Made by a program: the position numbers and the translations under genes | In this document: positions 1-8,669 of the stretch, in pieces | Layout of the letters: every line of letters starts with the position of its first letter | How positions within the stretch are numbered: the stretch's first letter is position 1 | The notes under the pieces: generated by a model | The model's database searches: none | Seen by the model: the letters and a program-made list of their open reading frames with translations, nothing else | Told to the model about the DNA's origin: nothing | Assembly (NCBI GenBank): GCA_019925095.2 | Contig: CM034397.1 | Location: 7,583,763 to 7,647,762 of the forward strand | From: Dendrolimus kikuchii | Taxonomy: Eukaryota > Arthropoda > Insecta > Lepidoptera > Lasiocampidae | Length of the DNA stretch: 64,000 bases | Direction: 5' to 3'

Positions 1-110
1 CAAAATCCAATGTAAAGACAAAATTTTACCGATGACTTAGGCTCCATAGCTTATGTCAAATTTTAATCGATAGTAAGGCAAATGAACGGTCGGTAATATA
101 TACCTTTATC
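1..110. repeat. Dispersed repeat D, copy 1
   Basis: The stretch around 60-105, with Asp-free AT-rich sequence and the motif gtaaggcaaatgaacggtcg, recurs in inverted orientation near 51665-51775. No coding potential is seen. From 111 to about 410 nothing recognisable was found. Confidence 0.45.
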
Positions 111-414
111 AAGTAAATTGGTTTCAAAAGTATTAATTAAGCAAACTTTGAAAAGTTACTTTTCAAAAAAAATGATTTGTCAATGGATACTTTATTCGAC
201 TAAATTATTAAAGCAGCCGAATGGCCTTCATTATATGGATAACATGTTCGGATACAAGGATCATATTCGGATATTTTTGTTTATGCTCCTGATAAAAAAT
301 TTGTGACAATAAAACAGTAGGTACATAAAATTTTGTCACTATCGCATTGGAATCATAGTTTGAATTTATTGGCAACGCCAAGATATTCATATAGCAGAAT
401 TGGGCTCCAGGAGT

Positions 415-495
415 GAAGCCAATGCGTTGCCACCCTTTAGGATGGGATGAAGGTGATGGGATAGGAGGGATAGAGTTGGGGGATAGGATAGGAAA
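415..495. repeat. Purine-rich gggata tail, family A-like
   Basis: A purine-rich stretch of repeated gggata/gatggga units. Similar tails follow family A repeats at about 20830-20890, 25950-26060 and 48890-48945, so this is probably the end of a degraded copy. From 496 to 727 the only point of note is an AATAAA on the minus strand (614-619), about 110 nt past the SP1 stop codon and a candidate polyadenylation signal for that gene. Confidence 0.4.
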
Positions 496-804
496 TTAAA
501 AGAACATAAAAAAATTCAGAACTGAACGAGTTTCTTTTTTAAATATTTTTATCACCTTATATAAAAAAGATAATGCTGATTTTTTTAATAGTTTATATTT
601 AAGACAATACACATTTATTAATATGTCATAGATAATTGATTTCATTTTTTTGATTATTAGGCGCAGGCGGCGCATTAGCAATTTGCGGGGATAATAAAGG
701 ATAACATTGTCTAGAACATATTTTTTTTTAATTTGCACAAGTTTGACCCTCCTCTGTTTGCCGGTGTATCCAATCAATATAGTTGCTTACTTTTGTGTAT
801 ACTC

Positions 805-1526
805 CTGGAAAAAAAATAGACTACCTATAATCATCTGTAAATCTGTATGATTCCGTTTCACTTGATTTATGGGAGTTTTTTTGGCGGGAACTGAAAGGAG
901 ATGTTGTGCTGTACAGTTTTATTTTCTAAAAATATGTATAATTACTCTAAAATGAACAATAGTTGTAGGATATTGATATTTTTTGAGTAGTAATTATGTG
1001 TTTTTGTAAGAAATGTGAACTGTATAGTCAAATGTGGCCTTTCGAGTTGTCACAAGAACTCCATTGAATGGCATCGGCTGATAACCCAAAGTTCAGCTGT
1101 GCTACACATAAGCCTAAGAAAATGAAGAAACTATTGTAATCTAAGATCTGACTCAAAGGCCTAGCTGCCAAGCCATAAACCTAAATAATACTTGATTTAT
1201 GGAGGGTAGAGGTAAAGAGTACCATCTTATTTGGAGGGAAAGTAGAAAAAGTGTCCAGCAGTATACTCTGAAAATATAAGTTCCCACAATAGCTCTGGCG
1301 TATGAAAAACTACATTATGAATTAAAAATAGTAAACTATATATACAATTTTATATATACAAATTAATATTAATTAAAAATCTAAAATATCCTATAAATAA
1401 ACCTAACTTAAAAATATATATACAATAGTAAAAAAAAAAAAACTTTACAGATTTAAATTGAAACCTCTAGATTGGTTCGTCCAACTTTACCAGAACAGCG
1501 TAGCTGGTCATTATACCTAGAAGGCT
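805..1526. other. No gene seen (SP1 last intron)
   Basis: AT-rich intronic sequence of the SP1 protease gene. It contains short homopolymer runs and a duplicated phrase around acttgatttatgg (about 858 and 1190). No coding, RNA or transposon signature was recognised. Confidence 0.5.
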
Positions 1527-2786
1527 TTAAGCATTGTGTCGCTGGATAAGGACCTTAAGACTTTGATTAATTATTTTAAATAATTTGTGGGCACTTGCCC
1601 CCCATGGGCCCAAACTGCCCACCCCAAACGGGACAATTATGTAACCTGTTCCAAGGGTTACATATTTGAGCCGTTTGAGGTTTTCGGCAGAAGTGGCAGT
1701 GCGACCGGCCCCAACTTTGGACTCCTGGAGATGAGAAGGCGCCAGTGTGTCGACACAGGTAACGTCCCACACAAGCGGCCTTCCCAAGCTCCAGGGAATT
1801 AAAGTCATACCGTCGGGCCTCTTGCCATCGTCGCGGATCAGGCCGTTCGGTTCGAGAACGGCTGGCACGTCGGCGCTGACAAGAGCCCGACGTATTATAT
1901 CGTTGAGGCCGGCATGTCGCGGAATTCTGCCTGCGCTTCTACCACACGATAGGCCATGGTGGCCAAGCCGGTCGACAGCCCGGCCGCAGCGACAGTTGTG
2001 TGGTTCACAGCAATTTGCCCCAAGACGAAGGCAGATTGCTGACCTGAATGTGGCTGCATCCATTAGCGTTCCTATAGAAGGTGACGGTAGGGCCTGCAAC
2101 CAAAGTCCTGATTCCCATACAGAGGTAGCTAAAAGACGGGCTCGATCTGCAGAACTAATCGACGTTTCCAATAGTTTTTTACGTGACAGTTCACAGATCG
2201 GCCCGTCCCAGGACCTCTGTATAGAGGGGACAATGGGCAGACTGCTACCCGGACAAACCACCAGCCAAGCATTCCTGGCTTCAGTTGATAGTGATGGCTC
2301 CAAGTCTGCATGAAGTATTTCTTGAACAATTTTTTTGGTGCTATGTACTGAAGACAGGAATGCTGGAAGGGCCACGCTCGAAATTTTGCGTACACCCAGA
2401 CCACCAAACCTCACTGGTAGCGTGGCTTGGGTCCAGATGCGTTCTTGTAGGTCAATGTTCAAAACGTTGATGAGAGTATTTTTTACGATGTCGTCAAGTG
2501 TCTGTAAAATTATTGGATGCTTCCAGAATTGGCAACATCGTAAAAAATGTGTGAATTTTGGAACAAATAAACAAAATTTAATTATCCAAAATGCCATATG
2601 GCTGTTAATTTGGAGTAAGCGGTCCGAACAAGAATTAAAATTTTGAATTTTATCGTTTATAAACGACGGAATCGATTTATCCTTAACTGGTGAACCTAGG
2701 AGGCGAAGAGAGGTATCGTCAATGGTTGTAATATTGGGCGCTATAAGGTTAAATTTTTGGATAATTTCATCCTTATTTAAGGACAT
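1527..2786 (-). CDS. Retroelement ORF, RT C-terminus plus PD-(D/E)xK-like nuclease
   Basis: An uninterrupted 419-codon frame with an ATG start. The N-terminal third resembles the region after the palm of non-LTR-type reverse transcriptases (LLGSPV near the start, then ATLPVRFGGLGVRK at about residue 120). No YxDD catalytic motif is present, so the polymerase core is missing. The C-terminal half has a Cys/His-rich stretch (C-x-C-G, then GHHGLSC) followed by GKRPDG and VWDVTC, a spacing that suggests a PD-(D/E)xK-type nuclease fold. Such C-terminal domains occur in repeated retroelement proteins of many invertebrates, from memory of the family pattern; the clade is not assigned. It lies in the last intron of SP1 on the same strand. 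The intact frame suggests a young copy or an internal fragment. The ends of the element were not found. Confidence 0.6.
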   Translation of the reverse strand: MSLNKDEIIQKFNLIAPNITTIDDTSLRLLGSPVKDKSIPSFINDKIQNFNSCSDRLLQINSHMAFWIIKFCLFVPKFTHFLRCCQFWKHPIILQTLDDIVKNTLINVLNIDLQERIWTQATLPVRFGGLGVRKISSVALPAFLSSVHSTKKIVQEILHADLEPSLSTEARNAWLVVCPGSSLPIVPSIQRSWDGPICELSRKKLLETSISSADRARLLATSVWESGLWLQALPSPSIGTLMDAATFRSAICLRLGANCCEPHNCRCGRAVDRLGHHGLSCGRSAGRIPRHAGLNDIIRRALVSADVPAVLEPNGLIRDDGKRPDGMTLIPWSLGRPLVWDVTCVDTLAPSHLQESKVGAGRTATSAENLKRLKYVTLGTGYIIVPFGVGSLGPWGASAHKLFKIINQSLKVLIQRHNA

Positions 2787-3009
2787 TTAAAAATTGTTGA
2801 AGTCCCATAAAATTAATAAAATGCCAGTACAGAAAACCTCAACTATTTACGTAGTCCAAAATAATTTAGTAAACATAATGCTATAAGAAAACGTGTAGAG
2901 TAATTTAATTATTGAAAATTATTAATAATCTTTCGGTCATTGTTTATTTTTCTATCTCACTCTGATTTACTTTTTATTTATCCTATGCTACCGTAGCGTC
3001 ACCATTATT

Positions 3010-3350
3010 ATCCGTGTTTTGACGGATTTTTTATCAACACAGAGTGTGAATCAAAAAGTTCTTGGAATCAATATAAAAAATGCAAAAATTTATACAAAAA
3101 TATTATATTTTTCTACATAATCTCTCTCCAATGCGAATCCATTTAGAATAACGCGTTTCTAATTTCCTTATTCCTTGCGAAAAAAATGTTTTTCTTGAGT
3201 CTTGAAAAACTCCTCTATGGCAACCATAACCGCGTCATTATCGTGGAATTTAGTTCCACGAATTTCTTTTCATTTTGAGAATAAGTGAAAATCACTTTGG
3301 GCTAAGTCCGGAGAATACAGTGGGTGGTCTTCATTAAAATGTTGCGTGCC
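3010..3350 (-). mobile_element. mariner-type transposase remnant
   Basis: The minus-strand translation near 3335-3290 reads HPLYSPDLAQSDFHLFS. This is the conserved block around the third catalytic Asp of mariner DD34D transposases. It is followed by the C-terminal tail, which runs on after one in-frame stop. Only the 3' end is present; no first or second Asp block was found. It is a dead fragment lying in the SP1 last intron. Confidence 0.65.
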
Positions 3351-3421
3351 CTGCGTGTGCCTTACATATTTGTAGGAACTTTTTTTTTACCGAATATCAT
3401 ATTAATCGCAAATAGTGCAGA

Positions 3422-3745
3422 ACTTAGTAGGATTTTTTTTATTGCAGGAGTTCAGCAGACAGGCAAACGGCCCACTTGATGGATAGCGGTTACCATCGCC
3501 TATAGACATTTGCAACACCAAAGGTGTTACAAATGCGCTGCTGCTCTCTTAAGGGAGACTGGAACCTGGTCACTAATGCCGGAACACAACTCAACATTGT
3601 TATGGCAACATACTTTAGACCAGGGGTGGTAGCCATCCAGTCGGGCAAGTGCCCTACCACCTGGCTGTGGGTAGTTTGGACGCCTCTTACGACAGGCCGC
3701 CCGGCCGCAGGAAATTGTATTCTTTCTCCGTTCCTGCACGGATAA
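3422..3745 (+). repeat. Dispersed repeat family A, copy 1
   Basis: Starts after a T-rich run with ttcagcagacaggcaaacgg and continues through gggagactggaacctggtca and accaggggtggtagccatcc. The same ordered blocks recur at about 20360-20760 (minus), 33855-34110, 37300-37520, 39005-39205 (minus) and 49793-50030. Short open frames inside are chance frames of the repeat. The class is unknown; it may be a non-autonomous element. Confidence 0.75.
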
Positions 3746-4025
3746 AGGATTCTAGAATATTAGTCTTAACATTTATAGAGAAGATACAGTACTCACCTGG
3801 ATATATCGGATTAGCGCATCCAATACCCCAAGATACGACTCCTGTTAAAAACACAGCAATACAGAATTTAAAGTGTTTAATATTTTACCGCAAGATGTAC
3901 CAACGATATTTTTGCAAGATATTAATTACCTGCTTGCACATATCTTCCTTCTGGTTCAAAAACTACAAGTGGACCACCACTATCGCCCTAAAGGAAATAA
4001 AGAAAAACATCATAATTCAAATTGT

Positions 4026-4090
4026 AGTTCTGGCTCACGGCAAAAATCGTGTTTCTGGTGAGCAAAAAGTGTTTCGACGGACAACCCTGG

Positions 4091-4142
<52 letters not shown>

Positions 4143-5746
4143 GGTGTCAAATTGGGGGTTCTCGAGTACGCCCGATCGTTCTACGCTATCAGTTTTTCGA
4201 TATATGCTGTATTTACAGAGATAGCTTTTTTTAATTCCGTGCTAATTACAGCACTAATTAGCTACTCATTTGTTTATTCTTTTGTTAATTACTATTTCAC
4301 GTTCACTAATTACCCTCGTCCGATACTCCCTATTGTTCTTAATGACGTCAACAACGACTTCAAAACAAAAACAACATGTTCTTTTCTTCCTCAACCTTTA
4401 TTTAAAACAGTATTTGTACAAATCGTATACTAATATATCATTAACGAGTGTTTCCTGGCTTTCGAATAAATTGGTCATATCCGTCATACTATATCCATGA
4501 AACTTATAGTATAAGTATACCAAACAGTATGCACCACATACTGAAGTCCAGTCATTTTGTATTCTCTTAGTATTGAAATGCCATTTTCTACAATTCCTAT
4601 TTAGAAAAGCCAAGTGGAATCCTACAGGTGACCGACCAAAGGAATCGAAGTATTGTCCAATGTTGTGTTGGTCTATGTGCATGGCTACCCAGTGAGAACC
4701 TGGCTGGGTGCTTGGATCCAGATTGCTCACTAAGAACGTAGGCGCTTCCATGTGAATTGGTAAATTGTTTGCTGCATACACGTTCCTCTCTAAAGATGGG
4801 TGAATTTTGCATAAACATTTCTGGATCTCGATTGTGTTCATATTTGTAACCAAAGTGCACACGTGCTACTCGATGAAGAATACTATTGTAAATGTTCAAC
4901 ATAATCTTGTGAACTTATTATGTAAAGGAAGTTGTAAATAAAAAATATGAAAGCTATGTTGACAGTTTTATTTATTGATATCTTTCTTATGATTAATACA
5001 TATAATTCTATCTTAACTACTATAGTCTACGATTACATTGCGGTTCTTATCTATTTCAATAACATTATCGAACTCGGCATACACAATACAGTTAATAGTT
5101 TGTGAAAGAGCAGATTCAAAACGAATTTCTAATCTCACGCTACCATTCCTAATCAGATTCCAATGACTTGAGGAGTTAGCTGATAAATCAGGAGTTAAGT
5201 CAAAAGCTAGCAGACAGTAACCTTGAGCGTACTGTTCCCTAGATATCCCGTTACCTTCGTTAAGAAAATGTATACCCGTTCCAGAGAATAACGTATGATA
5301 GGCTGTAGTGAAAATATTACTCTCAAATGATGGTTGTAACGCTTTAGAAGGTATTTGCTGACCATCAATGTATAAACAAAATGAACTCATTTCATAATTC
5401 TCAAAATTAAAAGGATTTTTAGTAAGACTACCATTAAACGCTGCATTATTAACAAAACCAACTATGCATCTTTTAGGTACCTGTCCCAGGAATATATTAT
5501 CGAGGGTCTTTCCTTGAACCCCTGATGGTATCGTTAAAACTTTGACTTCAGCTCGAGTAATAGGATATTTTGCAGTAGTAGAGGCTAAAACTTTTTGATG
5601 TGCGAGTAAAACAGTTGGGCTGATTCGAGATCTACGGACAATAAGAGTTGCATCCATTATGCATACTTTTAACTTTAAATCGTTCGAAGAAGCCATCAAG
5701 TTAAACGTTTCTCTCGATCGAACTAATTTTACAGACATATCAACAC
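4026..5746 (+). repeat. Polinton left terminal inverted repeat
   Basis: The reverse complement of 15767-17491. It holds, from the tip: a 67-bp terminal block, a 46-nt A run (4093-4138), a non-coding block, the whole protease gene and the last 241 codons of the capsid gene. The terminal block contains a potential hairpin, gctcac ... gtgagc, with an inner cacg ... cgtg. Differences from the right copy are few: a base in the terminal block (caaaaatcg versus caagaatcg), the homopolymer length, and an A/T change in the protease gene giving Lys versus Met. The inner boundary lies inside the capsid gene at caacac (5741-5746). Confidence 0.93.
4398..4862 (-). CDS. Polinton adenain-like cysteine protease (left copy)
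   Basis: A C5/Ulp1-fold cysteine protease that in adenoviruses and Polintons cuts capsid precursors during virion maturation. Visible catalytic blocks are GSHWVAMHID (His), QYFDSFG (Asp at the acidic position), and the oxyanion Gln with the nucleophile Cys in QNDWTSVCGAYC. The length of 154 codons is short and normal for Polinton proteases. The second Met (start at 4841, MNTIEIQK) fits the family start better than the first Met and would give 147 residues. The stop overlaps an AATAAA. The gene lies wholly inside the left terminal repeat, so the element has a second copy at 16651-17115 differing at one visible residue (Lys here, Met there). It is 150 nt beyond the end of the capsid gene on the same strand. 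Confidence 0.9.
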   Translation of the reverse strand: MCTLVTNMNTIEIQKCLCKIHPSLERNVYAANNLPIHMEAPTFLVSNLDPSTQPGSHWVAMHIDQHNIGQYFDSFGRSPVGFHLAFLNRNCRKWHFNTKRIQNDWTSVCGAYCLVYLYYKFHGYSMTDMTNLFESQETLVNDILVYDLYKYCFK

Positions 5747-6326
5747 CGTTAATCAAAAATTTTTCCTGATTGAATAAATCACCATGCAAATGTCCAATCA
5801 TTTCGATTTCCTTGCTTTCACTAGCCAACTCTTGTCGCTTTTTGAATCCCTCATTGGAATCATCAGTTGAATCCATCTTTCCAGATGTATCCTTATACCA
5901 AAGACCACAAGTAAGGTGGGAGTCTTTAGCTGCAGGAGCATAATTCAATAGTGTTTCTATATATGCACGATATGCATATGTGTTATTCGGAGGTGAAACA
6001 AGTTTTTGATTTAAATATACATCAAGTTGGTTGAAAAGTGAATGTAACCAATTATTAACTGGAGCCACCACTGTTGATGAATTCAATTTGGTGGAGTCTT
6101 GATGTAATATTTTCGCTTTTATATGTATTAATGTATGAGATAAATCTATGTAGTCATCTCCTCCTCCTGGTACTTGAAATTCTATCGGCCCATCATCAGC
6201 CAGAGATGAAATTGGTTTGTAATGTATCCATAATCCACTTTCGATACTTGTTTGTGTTGAAGGTAAAGCAAATAAATCTAATTCTGACTTAATGCACTCG
6301 CAAGAATGACTATGTAGAAAAGACAT
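5013..6326 (-). CDS. Polinton major capsid protein (double jelly-roll)
   Basis: A 437-residue protein with the conserved Polinton major capsid pattern: HYKPISSLADDGPIEF (residues 35-50), DYIDLSHT (58-65), a WLHSLFNQLDVYLN block (93-106), NNTYAYRAYIETLLNY (114-129), and the C-terminal KNPFNF and QQIPSKALQPSF blocks. It is predicted to form the trimeric double jelly-roll hexon-like unit of the particle shell; this is family knowledge, the fold cannot be seen directly. An ATG starts at 6326, and an AATAAA lies about 45 nt past the TAA. Codons from about residue 195 on are inside the left inverted repeat and are duplicated at the right end as a truncated frame. Its neighbours are the small virion-type protein upstream and the protease downstream. 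Confidence 0.9.
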   Translation of the reverse strand: MSFLHSHSCECIKSELDLFALPSTQTSIESGLWIHYKPISSLADDGPIEFQVPGGGDDYIDLSHTLIHIKAKILHQDSTKLNSSTVVAPVNNWLHSLFNQLDVYLNQKLVSPPNNTYAYRAYIETLLNYAPAAKDSHLTCGLWYKDTSGKMDSTDDSNEGFKKRQELASESKEIEMIGHLHGDLFNQEKFLINGVDMSVKLVRSRETFNLMASSNDLKLKVCIMDATLIVRRSRISPTVLLAHQKVLASTTAKYPITRAEVKVLTIPSGVQGKTLDNIFLGQVPKRCIVGFVNNAAFNGSLTKNPFNFENYEMSSFCLYIDGQQIPSKALQPSFESNIFTTAYHTLFSGTGIHFLNEGNGISREQYAQGYCLLAFDLTPDLSANSSSHWNLIRNGSVRLEIRFESALSQTINCIVYAEFDNVIEIDKNRNVIVDYSS

Positions 6327-6337
6327 CTTGTTTTATT

Positions 6338-6790
6338 TTAAGAAAAAATGTCTTTTATTTTTTTCTTGTTCACTTTTATTTTCTTAGCAGCTTTTGCTTT
6401 GGCGGTTGATGGTGAAATGAATGAAGACTGATTTCTCCTCTTTGTTTTATACCCTGAACCAGACATAACGCTATCAATTTTGGCATCTGCTTTCCTTTTT
6501 AAGTTCGAACTGGCCTCTTTAAGCCGGGTTTTAATTGATTCTTCCATAGGCCGTGAACTAACCATATCAGATAGGAGACCTACACCAGCATTTAAAGCCT
6601 CTTTACCAATTACTCGGGCTCCACTGGACAGTAATGGTAAAACTGATCTAAATAGCCCGCCTAAAAAGCTACCGATTCCATGTCCACGCTGGTATGGGGC
6701 TCCTTTGTAAATAACTCCGATTCCAGATCCAGCTTGATGTGAATAATAGTGTTCGTAGGGGCAAGTTATTCTATTACCTTGGGAGGACAT
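6338..6790 (-). CDS. Polinton small basic virion-type protein
   Basis: 150 residues. The N-terminal part is Gly-rich (AGSGIG, then GHGIGSFLGGLFRSVLPLL at about residues 37-55), followed by a hydrophobic/amphipathic segment (ALNAGVGLLSDMV). The last 60 residues are Lys/Arg-rich and end in KKIKVNKKKIKDIFS. This layout, wedged between the two capsid genes, resembles the small DNA-condensing or membrane-active core proteins of adenovirus-like viruses (pVI/pX type); that parallel is inference from composition and position. Starts with ATG at 6790, 2 nt from the penton gene stop and 11 nt from the capsid gene start. It is probably co-expressed with both. Confidence 0.75.
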   Translation of the reverse strand: MSSQGNRITCPYEHYYSHQAGSGIGVIYKGAPYQRGHGIGSFLGGLFRSVLPLLSSGARVIGKEALNAGVGLLSDMVSSRPMEESIKTRLKEASSNLKRKADAKIDSVMSGSGYKTKRRNQSSFISPSTAKAKAAKKIKVNKKKIKDIFS

Positions 6791-6792
6791 TA

Positions 6793-7557
6793 TTATAATT
6801 TTCTAAAATGAAGCTTTATACACACTGTTCCAAACTGGAATGGTATTTTTTGACCAGTGCTTGTTCTTATATCTATTTCAATTGTATCAAACTCCCTCCG
6901 CATTACAGGTAAGTAGTGAGGTGGCGAGAATACATGCATTTTATTAGCTCCATAGATATACTTTGACGGATCCAATTGTATAATTCTCAACAATGGGGTC
7001 ATAACATCCCCTACAATTTGTGGTTCAATTATATCACAGTAAACAAATAATTGCGGTGGTAAACCTAAATGCAAATTAGCTGGACATTTTCCAAGACCCT
7101 TTTCAACCAGATTTTTATTAGGTTCAAATCCAAGTTGAAGTGACAGCTGGGGTGATAATGATAAAGATCTGATATTTTCATCCATTACTGTTACACTGAC
7201 AAATTTAGATAGTTCATCATAGTGAAATCTTACATTTTCTCCTATATTGTTTAACGCCATCAATATATGTTTAATATTGTCATAATTTGTAGCTGGAATA
7301 CGAGTTTTGTAGTAGACAAGAGAAGTTGTTTCTTCGTTAGGTATTTGCATTATTTTAGTCACATAAACAACATTTTCATGTTCTTGAACAGTAAACATTG
7401 TACATGGATATTGAAATTCTACAACGCCCACGTACCACATACCTTCAAGTATTATGGACTTTGGTAACTTTGTTGAAAACAAAGTAGTTTTGTTTTCTGG
7501 AAAATATTCCATAGAACTATTGCTAAGTAATGTTAAATAAAAACTTTCTTTTATCAT
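6793..7557 (-). CDS. Polinton penton / minor capsid protein
   Basis: 254 residues matching the conserved minor capsid (single jelly-roll, penton-like) protein of Polintons. It has FYLTLLSNSSMEYFPENKT at the N-terminus, WYVGVVEFQYP (residues 41-51), a central LQLGF, LFVYCDIIEPQIVGD (about 169-183) and a C-terminal PHYLPVMRREFDTIEIDIR followed by KLHFRKL. In the family it is thought to cap the fivefold vertices of the particle. The start ATG overlaps the integrase stop (7554-7557), indicating a compact transcription unit. Full length, no breaks. Confidence 0.88.
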   Translation of the reverse strand: MIKESFYLTLLSNSSMEYFPENKTTLFSTKLPKSIILEGMWYVGVVEFQYPCTMFTVQEHENVVYVTKIMQIPNEETTSLVYYKTRIPATNYDNIKHILMALNNIGENVRFHYDELSKFVSVTVMDENIRSLSLSPQLSLQLGFEPNKNLVEKGLGKCPANLHLGLPPQLFVYCDIIEPQIVGDVMTPLLRIIQLDPSKYIYGANKMHVFSPPHYLPVMRREFDTIEIDIRTSTGQKIPFQFGTVCIKLHFRKL

Positions 7558-8669
7558 ATTTGATTTAAACTAGATGCTAAAATCCAACTATTAAATTTTT
7601 CTGGATAACCTTTCCACTTGACTAATACTTCTTTTCTGTTACCAGACTGTCGAGAACGGATAATTTTATCTATTTTATAAGATGAAGTGGGGTCGTACGT
7701 AACTTTTTGTAATTCTCTTTCATAAAATGTCCCTACAATTGGCTCATTTTTTAGATCTTTTAACGTATAGACCACCCATGGTGATCTATCTATTTTTGAA
7801 GTTATAATGAATATTTCATCACTCCAATTAGATTCATAGCCTTTTTGAAATATATGTTTGTACTTAGTGATTCTTACATGATCTCCTACGTGAAATTTTG
7901 GTAATGAATTATTTGGGCTTTTTGCATTTTTTTTTCTATCGTATAGATTATTCCAAACGGTCATTATATTACTCGAATTAACATCACTTGGACACATTTT
8001 TATACTGGAGTGATAACTGTGATTATAGGCATTTATTAAATCTTGTAAAACATCGACATATTTGTAAGTGTTCTTGTGAGTAAAGTATCGCCACATTTTC
8101 ATTTTTAGAGTTCTTTGAAATCTCTCTACTATGCTTGCCTTAATGTCAGGATTGTTTGTGGTATAATAATTTATATGTTTACTTTTAAAGTATCTACGAA
8201 CATCTATGGAAACGAATTCGGTACCTTTGTCAGATTGTATGTGAGTAGGAGTAGTATTAGCTTCATTGAATACACTATCAAAACATTTTTTTATTGTTTC
8301 AGAATTTTTATTTTTTATAGCCCTAGCATAAGCGTATTTCGAAAACACATCAATAATACAAAGTATATAGTTATAATTATCATTATACTTAGAATAAGTT
8401 CTCATATCACTCAAATCAACTTGCCAGAGTTCGTTAAAGTTAGATAAAACATACTTATTCCTAGGAAATTTTCTATGTACAGGTCTATGCAATGTATATG
8501 TTTCTTGTGATTGCAACCAATTTTTAACATCACTTTTAGTAATTTTACCGTTCATCGCTTTAGTTAGTTTTTCTATGCTACTATAACCAGCAGGATGTGA
8601 AGCATCATAATATATTTCATTAATCATTTTTAATGGGTCTATTACACGATCGTCTAGTATGGCGTCCAT
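7554..8669 (-). CDS. Polinton retroviral-type integrase with chromodomain
   Basis: 371 residues from the ATG at 8669; the frame is open to 8678 but only through a TTG. An N-terminal helical region comes first (DASHPAGYSSIEKLTKAM), then the RNase H-fold catalytic core with Asp85 (WQVDLSDM), Asp147 (IQSDKGTEF) and Glu182 (IVERFQRTL); the last two are 34 residues apart. A linker with an SH3-like GDHVRITKYKHIFQKGY stretch follows. A C-terminal chromodomain reads VKWKGYPEKFNSW. It inserts the linear element into the genome, and the chromodomain may guide it to modified histones. All catalytic residues are present. The start overlaps the end of the 258-residue gene by 16 nt. Confidence 0.93.
   Translation of the reverse strand: MDAILDDRVIDPLKMINEIYYDASHPAGYSSIEKLTKAMNGKITKSDVKNWLQSQETYTLHRPVHRKFPRNKYVLSNFNELWQVDLSDMRTYSKYNDNYNYILCIIDVFSKYAYARAIKNKNSETIKKCFDSVFNEANTTPTHIQSDKGTEFVSIDVRRYFKSKHINYYTTNNPDIKASIVERFQRTLKMKMWRYFTHKNTYKYVDVLQDLINAYNHSYHSSIKMCPSDVNSSNIMTVWNNLYDRKKNAKSPNNSLPKFHVGDHVRITKYKHIFQKGYESNWSDEIFIITSKIDRSPWVVYTLKDLKNEPIVGTFYERELQKVTYDPTSSYKIDKIIRSRQSGNRKEVLVKWKGYPEKFNSWILASSLNQI

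Larger units (their letters stand above)
728..3987 (-). pseudogene. Serine protease SP1, 3' exons (gene split by Polinton)
   Basis: These are the C-terminal exons of a secreted chymotrypsin-fold (S1) protease. Exon 3987-3930 starts GDSGGP, which holds the catalytic serine. Exon 3841-3797 encodes the [11 protein letters not shown] strand that lines the substrate pocket. The last exon, 804-728, encodes GVYTKVSNYIDWI and ends at a TAA. Splice sites are canonical (ag before each exon, gtaatt and gtgagt after the first two), and phases 0/1/1 match SP2. Exon lengths of 58 and 45 nt equal those of SP3 exon 6 and SP2 exon 7. The last intron holds a retroelement frame, a mariner remnant and a family A repeat. 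The 5' half is at 18542-19246 beyond the Polinton, and the exon that should lie between the two halves is absent. Joining the flanking exons directly would shift the frame into a stop, so the gene is probably dead in this haplotype or assembly. Confidence 0.8.

Noticed and set aside
1747..2313. A 188-codon plus-strand frame.
   Set aside because: Antisense shadow of the retroelement frame at 1527-2786.
3649..4224. A 191-codon plus-strand frame with a poly-Lys stretch.
   Set aside because: It runs across family A sequence, antisense SP1 exons and the 46-nt A tract, so the poly-Lys is only the A run.
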